Positions 16,256-19,670 of a stretch of DNA of 19,670 nt are shown piece after piece. Source of the stretch: CAYWCV01 sp964629885 (lineage in GTDB: Bacteria > Bacteroidota > Rhodothermia > Balneolales > CAYWCV01); the NCBI GenBank assembly GCA_964629885.1, contig CAZVRJ010000047.1, positions 1 through 19,670 on the forward strand, read 5' to 3'. The first letter of the stretch is position 1. Each line of letters begins with the position of its first letter. Under the pieces are notes generated by a model. It was given only the letters and a program-made list of their open reading frames with translations. It was not told the origin of the DNA and searched no databases. Both the position numbers and the translations under genes were made by a program.

Positions 16256-16797
16256 GGGGTGTCGAAATCCAGTATGGTAATATTGTGATTTGTGTAGATG
16301 CATACATCGGCAGCGATGCTCAGAGCTTCGCTTACCATATCGTGGGCGCTAAGTTGAGGTGCATGCTTTTTAAGCGCGCGGGCTGCAGAAAGTGCAAACG
16401 AGCCACCGCTTCCAATGGCCATGATGGCGTCGTCGGGTTCGATGACATCCCCTTGGCCTGAGAGCAGTAAAATTTGCTCTTTGTTCATAACGATAAGCAT
16501 GGCTTCGAGCCTGCGCAGATAACGGTCACCCCGCCAGTCTTTAGCGAGCTCGACGGCTGACCTTTGAAGGTTGCCATTGAATTGACCAAGCTTTTCTTCG
16601 AAGCGTTCAAAAAGCGTGAAGGCATCGGCTGTGGATCCGGCAAAGCCGACCATAATGGTGTTGTTGTGCAGTTTCCGCACTTTACGGACGGTGCTTTTCA
16701 TAACGGTATTGCCGAGAGTGGCTTGTCCGTCACCACCAATAGCGGCCTTGCCGTCATGGATCACTGCCAAGACGGTCGTTGCTTCAAGATTAAACAT
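16252..16797 (-). CDS. hslV: HslV, peptidase of the HslVU protease
   Basis: N-terminal-nucleophile peptidase of the bacterial proteasome-like HslVU complex. The 181 residues include ATTVLAVIHDGKAAIGGDGQ at the start, TLGNTVMKSTVRKVRKL, GFAGSTADAFTLFERFEEKL and IAIGSGG-type loops (AIGSGGSFAL). The expected catalytic threonine is Thr7, following the six residues MFNLEA, so processing of a short propeptide is needed. E. coli HslV has only Met before Thr. CodW of Bacillus has a similar short N-terminal extension. The stop overlaps the hslU start (ATGA), and the gene lies 34 bp after the RNase gene. Confidence 0.95.
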   Translation of the reverse strand: MFNLEATTVLAVIHDGKAAIGGDGQATLGNTVMKSTVRKVRKLHNNTIMVGFAGSTADAFTLFERFEEKLGQFNGNLQRSAVELAKDWRGDRYLRRLEAMLIVMNKEQILLLSGQGDVIEPDDAIMAIGSGGSFALSAARALKKHAPQLSAHDMVSEALSIAADVCIYTNHNITILDFDTP

Positions 16798-16831
16798 GGG
16801 TTTACTTCGAAAGTTTATTTATATGACGTTT

Positions 16832-19261
16832 TCAACTCTCAGATGTTGCCTCGGGTGCATTGTCGGCGCCATCATTCTTGTTGTTGCGTCCTCTACCTCG
16901 TCCACCACGTCGGCTACGACCATTGGCGGCCTTGTCGCCATTAGTGTGTTCTGTATCATTATGGTCTGATACATCGCCAGCTGGCGGGGTCTGCTTTGGT
17001 GCGGGTCTGCGACGAGGTGGTCGTTTGGTACGTTCGTGATCACCATCTGATTCAGGTGATTGTGGGTCGCCCTTATAGTATTTAGCCATGCCCGCATCTT
17101 TCGATGGTGGTGTGGCAATAGAAGGACCTAGGATGCCCTTCGCTTCACGGGGATCTTTTGGCTCGCGTTTCTCCTGCGGTCTAGGGGCGTTGCGTGGTTC
17201 ATCGCGTTGCGGTGGCCTCTGATCGGGTGTGCCACGCGAATCCCGTTGGTCACGCTGGTCTCTTGGATCCCGTTGTTCTCTTTGGTCTCTTGGATCACGC
17301 TGATCTCTTTGGTCGCGTGTATCTCGTTGATCCCGCGAGTCACGATGGTCTCGTTGGTCTCGTTGGTCACGCTGATCCCTCGGATCTTCGCGGCGTGTGC
17401 GTTGGTCGCGGTCATCTCTGGGCTGACGATGGTCTCTGTTGTCGGGTCCGCCTCTTTGATCTCGGCCGTCGCGCGGATCTCTTGAGCTGCGGTCATCCCT
17501 GCTGCGGGTGTCCCTTCCGCCACGGGAATCACGTTGTTCACGGTCAGCACTTGGCTGGCCTTGTTGACGTCCCAGCTTCTTCGATCCATCCTCGTCGGAG
17601 TCCTCAATTTCGAGGTTAGGACGGTTCCGGCGCGATGTTGCGTTGTATTCTTGGGTTTCCTTGATCACTTTCTCGATTGGCTCATCGGCAATCAATGCAC
17701 TTGTGATGTCGACATCACTGCCATGCAATGTAAACCTGAAGTCGTTCATCGAGAGCGTATCGTCGGTCATGGCATTTATTCTCAAGCCGAACTTGAACAT
17801 CCAACGCCATATCTGGGTGAACATCCCTCTACTAAGGAATGCTCTTAAGTATGGATTCAGGTACAAATCTACACTGCGGTATTTGTAGGTATGTCTGAAC
17901 TTATTCAGCCATGCCTCGATGTCGCTGACAAGTGTGTTTTGCGATACGACGTCGCCAGTGCCACCGCACATTGGGCACACTTTCGACACAGAGTTCACAA
18001 CGCTTGGACGAATTCTCTGACGCGTAATCTGGATCAATCCGAAATCACTCATCGGGAGCAAGTTCGTCTTGGCGCGGTCTTTGCGGAATTCCTTCTTCAT
18101 TTCGTCGTAAACCTTCTTGCGGTTCACGTCGTCTTTGAGGTCGATAAAGTCCACAACGATGATACCGCCAATATCACGGAGGCGCAGTTGTTTGGCAATT
18201 TCTCTGGCAGCTTCTAGGTTCGTCTTCAGCGAGTTTTCTTCTTGGTCGCGCTTGGCGGCATATCGGCCCGAGTTGACATCGACCACATACATGGCCTCGG
18301 TCTGCTCGAAGATGAGATATCCGCCGCTCGGCATCTTAACACGTGGACTAAAGATGGCGTCGATGTCGGACGATATCTTCATCGCATCAAAAATGTGCTC
18401 TGAGCCTTTGTATAGCTGGATGTTGGCAGCCATTTTCGGTGCGATCTTCGAAACGTAGTTCTTGATCGACCGGTGCATTTTGGGATCGTCGATAAGAACT
18501 CGGTCGTAGTCTTTGGCGAAGAGGTCGCGAATGAGACTGTCGGTCATGTCGAGGTCGCGATACAAAAGGGCAGGGGGCTGCGCATCTTTGTATTTGCTGA
18601 TGATGCCATCCCATTTGTCGAGTACATCCCTCAAATCTGCGCGTAGCGCATCGTCATCCTGCTCTTCGGCGACAGTTCGCACAATAACGCCGTAGTTTTC
18701 GGGTAGCATGCTCTGAACGATGCTGCGGAGGCGTTTACGCTCTTTGAAGCTGCGAATGCGTTTGGAAACGGCAATGTAATTTCCGAGCGGGATCAGCACC
18801 AGATAACGGCCGGCGATGGTGATGTCGGTCGATATTCTTGGCCCTTTCGATCCAATAGGCTCCTTTACGATTTGTACCAGAAGCTTCTGGCCCGTCTGGA
18901 GTATTTTACCGGCTCGGTCTTGCTTGTCGAAGCCCGACATGTTTTTCTCGGCTTCTGCCCGTTGCTCAGGGGTCATCCGCACCGATTTGGGGATAGATTC
19001 TGCCCCATTGAGCATCACAATGTAGTCTTCGAGGTGGTCGCCCACGTCAGAGAAGTGCAAAAAGGCGTCCTTTGCGGTGTTCAAACGAATGAACGCCGCT
19101 CTGATGCCGACCATCACCTTATGGACTTCGGCCAGATAGATGTCGCCTACGGTTCGTTGATTCTCTTCAGAATCGATGAACACTTGCGCCAACTCGCCAT
19201 TTTCAATGAGCGCCACACGGGTTTGCTTACCCGAAGCGTGGATTATAATTTGGTTTTTCAT
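16832..19261 (-). CDS. rng: Ribonuclease E/G with long Arg/Asp-rich tail
   Basis: Endoribonuclease for rRNA maturation and mRNA decay. Residues 1 to about 540 match RNase G. An S1 domain (about 35-130) carries an insertion longer than in E. coli RNase G. The catalytic aspartates lie in YVVDVNSG (Asp328) and IIVVDFID (Asp371), and the zinc-link CPMC at 429-432 holds the dimer. The remaining 260 residues are disordered by composition: an acidic patch EIEDSDEDGS, then an Arg/Asp repeat (about 573-690, densest 627-676), then proline/lysine-rich segments and an RGG-like end (GRSRRGGRGRGR, 781-792). The E. coli RNase E scaffold is absent; this tail may replace it. It is followed 34 bp later by hslV. 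Confidence 0.93.
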   Translation of the reverse strand: MKNQIIIHASGKQTRVALIENGELAQVFIDSEENQRTVGDIYLAEVHKVMVGIRAAFIRLNTAKDAFLHFSDVGDHLEDYIVMLNGAESIPKSVRMTPEQRAEAEKNMSGFDKQDRAGKILQTGQKLLVQIVKEPIGSKGPRISTDITIAGRYLVLIPLGNYIAVSKRIRSFKERKRLRSIVQSMLPENYGVIVRTVAEEQDDDALRADLRDVLDKWDGIISKYKDAQPPALLYRDLDMTDSLIRDLFAKDYDRVLIDDPKMHRSIKNYVSKIAPKMAANIQLYKGSEHIFDAMKISSDIDAIFSPRVKMPSGGYLIFEQTEAMYVVDVNSGRYAAKRDQEENSLKTNLEAAREIAKQLRLRDIGGIIVVDFIDLKDDVNRKKVYDEMKKEFRKDRAKTNLLPMSDFGLIQITRQRIRPSVVNSVSKVCPMCGGTGDVVSQNTLVSDIEAWLNKFRHTYKYRSVDLYLNPYLRAFLSRGMFTQIWRWMFKFGLRINAMTDDTLSMNDFRFTLHGSDVDITSALIADEPIEKVIKETQEYNATSRRNRPNLEIEDSDEDGSKKLGRQQGQPSADREQRDSRGGRDTRSRDDRSSRDPRDGRDQRGGPDNRDHRQPRDDRDQRTRREDPRDQRDQRDQRDHRDSRDQRDTRDQRDQRDPRDQREQRDPRDQRDQRDSRGTPDQRPPQRDEPRNAPRPQEKREPKDPREAKGILGPSIATPPSKDAGMAKYYKGDPQSPESDGDHERTKRPPRRRPAPKQTPPAGDVSDHNDTEHTNGDKAANGRSRRGGRGRGRNNKNDGADNAPEATSES
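17234..17383 (-). repeat. Coding repeat: RDQ/RDx triplets in the RNase E/G tail
   Basis: About 16 consecutive R-D-x units (x is mostly Q, otherwise H, S, T or P; one R-E-Q variant) in residues 627-676. All six arginine codons are used, and both aspartate codons and both glutamine codons alternate, so the array is repetitive in protein but diverged in DNA. Flanking residues 573-626 and 677-690 continue the composition less regularly. Confidence 0.9.
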
Positions 19262-19418
19262 GAGTCTGAAATCAGACCCGCCTGATCGCGATGTAAAAGA
19301 ACTCGACGCCGTTAAGCTTAATGATTCAAAGGATTCGGTGTCGGATTAGTACGATCCTGAATGGTCAGGTCGGGCTTAAAAATGTTTGTTGTTCCGGTTG
19401 TGTGGAGAGAAAGGCGTG
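19262..19418 (-). other. Intergenic spacer murA-RNase E/G
   Basis: This 157-bp spacer has no credible ORF. Besides the hairpin next to the RNase start it holds the perfect 10-bp palindrome TTAAGCTTAA (19312-19321) and a small stem CCTGA-ATGG-TCAGG near 19355-19368 without a U-tract. I found no intrinsic terminator for murA, so read-through into the RNase gene is plausible. Confidence 0.4.
19264..19277 (-). promoter_or_regulatory. Small hairpin just upstream of the RNase E/G start
   Basis: GTCTGA and TCAGAC are perfectly complementary with a 2-nt centre, ending two bases before the ATG. The stem would cover the place where a ribosome-binding site should be, and no Shine-Dalgarno sequence is visible. 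A 2-nt loop is tight, so in RNA the inner pair would open. It may also be a protein-binding palindrome. Confidence 0.3.
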
Positions 19419-19670
19419 TCATTCGTCCCTGGTGCGAGTAATCTGTGCACCGACACGGTTTAACTTGAGCTCTAGGTTTTCGTAGCCGCGATCAAGATGA
19501 TACACTCTGAGCACTTCGCTTGTACCTTTTGCCATCATTGCAGCCATCACTAGGCTTACACTGGCTCTGAGGTCTGTGCTCATTACGGCTGCGCCCTTGA
19601 GGACCGTTGGTCCGCTGACAATCACCAGATTGCCCTCCACGTGTAGGTTTGCGCCGAGTCGGACAAGCTC
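19419..19670 (-). CDS. murA: UDP-N-acetylglucosamine 1-carboxyvinyltransferase, C-terminal part
   Basis: The last 83 residues of MurA, the first committed enzyme of peptidoglycan synthesis, which transfers enolpyruvate from PEP to UDP-GlcNAc. The frame is open to the window edge, so the gene is truncated by the window, not by mutation. The visible part reads ELVRLGANLHVEGN, then STDLRASVSLVMAAMMAKG, then VYHLDRGYENLELKLNRVGA, which is the typical C-terminal end of MurA. The catalytic cysteine region lies outside the window. Confidence 0.93.
   Translation of the reverse strand, partial: ELVRLGANLHVEGNLVIVSGPTVLKGAAVMSTDLRASVSLVMAAMMAKGTSEVLRVYHLDRGYENLELKLNRVGAQITRTRDE

Noticed and set aside
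16256..16303. 16-residue N-terminal extension of HslU
   Set aside because: It would overlap hslV by about 50 bases, and the added residues do not resemble the family N-terminus. The ATG at 16255 gives the usual start and a 4-bp overlap.
17128..17619. Long open frames on both strands across the RNase E/G tail (such as 17194-17619 plus and 17128-17607 minus)
   Set aside because: The RDx triplet repeat keeps stop codons out of several frames at once. These frames have low-complexity products and no start or family support, while the RNase E/G frame is continuous with a conserved catalytic core.

Overview
The window looks like a chromosomal stretch of housekeeping genes from a bacterium of about 50% GC. 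The E1-alpha and E1-beta proteins, the RNase E/G with a long disordered tail, and the paired S41 proteases look most like the Bacteroidota/Chlorobiota (FCB) group. That placement is my inference from protein appearance, not a database result. I saw no rRNA, tRNA, transposase, CRISPR array or phage gene.

The layout is two convergent blocks. The plus-strand block (1-10822) starts with the 3' part of alaS. It continues with pdhA-pdhB-pdhC (the pyruvate dehydrogenase E1 and E2 subunits, with no E3 gene in view). Only 12 bp later comes a complete dTDP-L-rhamnose set, rfbA-rfbD-rfbC-rfbB. An EVE-domain gene follows, then a tight GC-rich trio: a two-domain dCTP deaminase, a small six-cysteine Bfd-like protein, and the rRNA methyltransferase gene rsmE. 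The trio members overlap each other by a few bases.

The minus-strand block, read from the right edge leftward, holds the 3' end of murA, an RNase E/G with a 250-residue Arg/Asp-rich tail, hslV and hslU (4-bp overlap), and two tandem S41 C-terminal processing proteases. A 178-bp gap before the protease pair carries a perfect inverted repeat inside a plausible promoter.

The two blocks meet at 10823-10932. Both converging genes run into the same GTTAGTR heptamer repeat, which supplies each of their stop codons, so the junction is a long inverted repeat with an approximately 88-nt spacer. This junction, the Arg/Asp repeat of the RNase, the composition shift starting at the dCTP deaminase gene, and the dyad upstream of the protease pair are the points most worth a second look. 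I do not see clear evidence of a novel multi-gene system. Most genes are conserved core functions in envelope-sugar, central-metabolism, RNA and protein-quality-control pathways.
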